Assembly (NCBI GenBank): GCA_011958945.1 | Contig: BLLT01000009.1 | Location: forward strand, 1-41,186 | From: Lachnospiraceae bacterium | Lineage (GTDB): Bacteria > Bacillota > Clostridia > Lachnospirales > Lachnospiraceae | Length of the DNA stretch: 41,186 bases | Direction of reading: 5' to 3' | Part shown: positions 40,810 to 41,186 of the stretch, piece after piece | Layout: each line of letters starts with the position of its first letter | How positions within the stretch are numbered: position 1 is the first letter of the stretch | Position numbers and translations under genes: made by a program | The notes under the pieces: generated by a model | The model's database searches: none | The model's input: only the letters and a program-made list of their open reading frames with translations | Told to the model about the DNA's origin: nothing

Positions 40810-41143
40810 AAAGTCATAGAAACCGTTGAAATGGAGATAACGGCAGATGTTGCACTCACAGAGAGCCGGGATGGCTGAGAACCGGCAGAACGCAGTTTGT
40901 CAAATGGACCATGGAGGGCGCAGTCAAAGGCTTCTGGCCGAGTATTCTGCGACGTAAGGCATACGTTAGTTGCCGGGAATATGTTAGTATTTCGCAAAGG
41001 GCAAAGAATCCTTTTCCAGATTATATTTGCTGCGTCCGTTTTATTAGGATTTGCTGGAAAATTTTCTTTGAAACAAGGTGGCACCGCGGATTAAGAAAAT
41101 AATTCGTCCTTGATAACAATGATGTTATCAAGGACGTTTTTTT
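40810..41143 (+). ncRNA. T-box riboswitch leader with terminator
   Basis: A tRNA-sensing leader. The Stem I hallmark AGAGAG (40859-40864) leads into the GCCGG/CCGGC hairpin with GATGGCTGAGA. The conserved T-box AAGGTGGCACCGCG is at 41075-41088. The terminator CGTCCTTGATAACA pairs perfectly with TGTTATCAAGGACG (41105-41136), then seven Ts. The regulated gene lies beyond the window and is probably an aminoacyl-tRNA synthetase or amino acid gene. A candidate specifier after GAAC (40888-40891) is GCA, which would mean alanine, but the specifier loop was not modelled and this is a weak reading. Confidence 0.92.
41105..41143 (+). terminator. T-box terminator hairpin
   Basis: A perfect 14-bp stem with an ATGA loop and seven following Ts. 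Its 5' arm competes with the antiterminator formed by the T-box sequence. Repeat copy E begins at its T-run. Confidence 0.92.
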
Positions 41144-41186
41144 GTATTATAGAAAATTACGCCACAGCGTTGTAAGTCGCCAAGAA
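41144..41186 (+). repeat. Dispersed terminator-abutting repeat, copy E (cut by window edge)
   Basis: The 5' module only: TATTATAGAAAATTACGCCA followed by CAGCGTTGTAAGTCGCCA. It abuts the T-box terminator T-run exactly as copies B and D abut theirs. The GGCC hairpin module is predicted just beyond the right edge. If it has terminator activity, it would lie between the T-box terminator and the regulated gene. Confidence 0.75.

Overview
The window reads as a chromosomal segment of an anaerobic, endospore-forming, low-to-moderate GC Firmicute, most likely a gut Lachnospiraceae/Clostridia member. The basis is the tig-clpP-clpX-lon-engB block, sporulation genes (ytvI-like, spoVAC, spoVAD), strong AGGAGG-type ribosome binding sites, a T-box leader, Rpn-family nucleases, a DUF4860-like pilus-associated protein and MBOAT/SGNH and VanZ-like proteins. 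The family-level placement is inference. No rRNA, tRNA, CRISPR array, IS transposase or phage gene was seen.

Layout. 1-2.3 kb: a PTS EIIBC permease and a ChbG/YdjC deacetylase, probably one sugar-utilisation operon whose start lies off the left edge. 2.3-9.4 kb: protein quality control (trigger factor, ClpP, ClpX, Lon) and the ribosome-assembly GTPase EngB. 9.4-13 kb: an AI-2E/YtvI-type membrane protein, a D-2-hydroxyacid dehydrogenase, TruA and a VanZ-like protein. 13.4-15.9 kb: an ECF-like sigma factor, its membrane anti-sigma protein and a response regulator with a degenerate receiver, ending at a strong terminator. 16-18.3 kb: a membrane-anchored MerR regulator and a secreted transglutaminase-like protein with a striking promoter dyad. 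18.5-22.5 kb: a compact type IV filament operon (PilC-like, three or four small membrane/pseudopilin-like proteins, PilT-like ATPase). 22.4-26.9 kb on the minus strand: MarR regulator plus a heterodimeric ABC exporter. 27.2-28.3 kb: a minus-strand acyltransferase. 28.5-33.8 kb: spoVAC and spoVAD separated by a minus-strand hypothetical gene and an MBOAT/SGNH pair. 34-41 kb: two Rpn-type nucleases, a GNAT, a truncated sigma-54-activator-like protein, RidA, a shikimate-kinase-like protein, a DMT transporter and a complete T-box leader whose regulated gene lies beyond the right edge.

The intergenic DNA is rich in small repeats. (1) A bipartite repeat ending in a GGCC hairpin and T-run occurs five times, and three of those copies directly abut a Rho-independent terminator. 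(2) A MITE-like foldback element occurs as a long copy inside the ABC operon and as an inverted, internally deleted copy beside the pilus operon. (3) Hairpins sharing the core AACAGTTCAG occur three times. (4) A repeat of about 50 bp flanks one hypothetical gene in inverted orientation. (5) Five 14-bp tandem repeats carrying a 10-bp palindrome lie in the acyltransferase leader.

The best candidates for under-described biology are the terminator-abutting repeat family, the minimal pilus locus without canonical GFTLIE pilins, the sigma/anti-sigma/atypical-regulator operon, and the split spoVA locus. Start codons were chosen from ribosome binding site position. Functional calls rest on motif recognition alone; no search was run.
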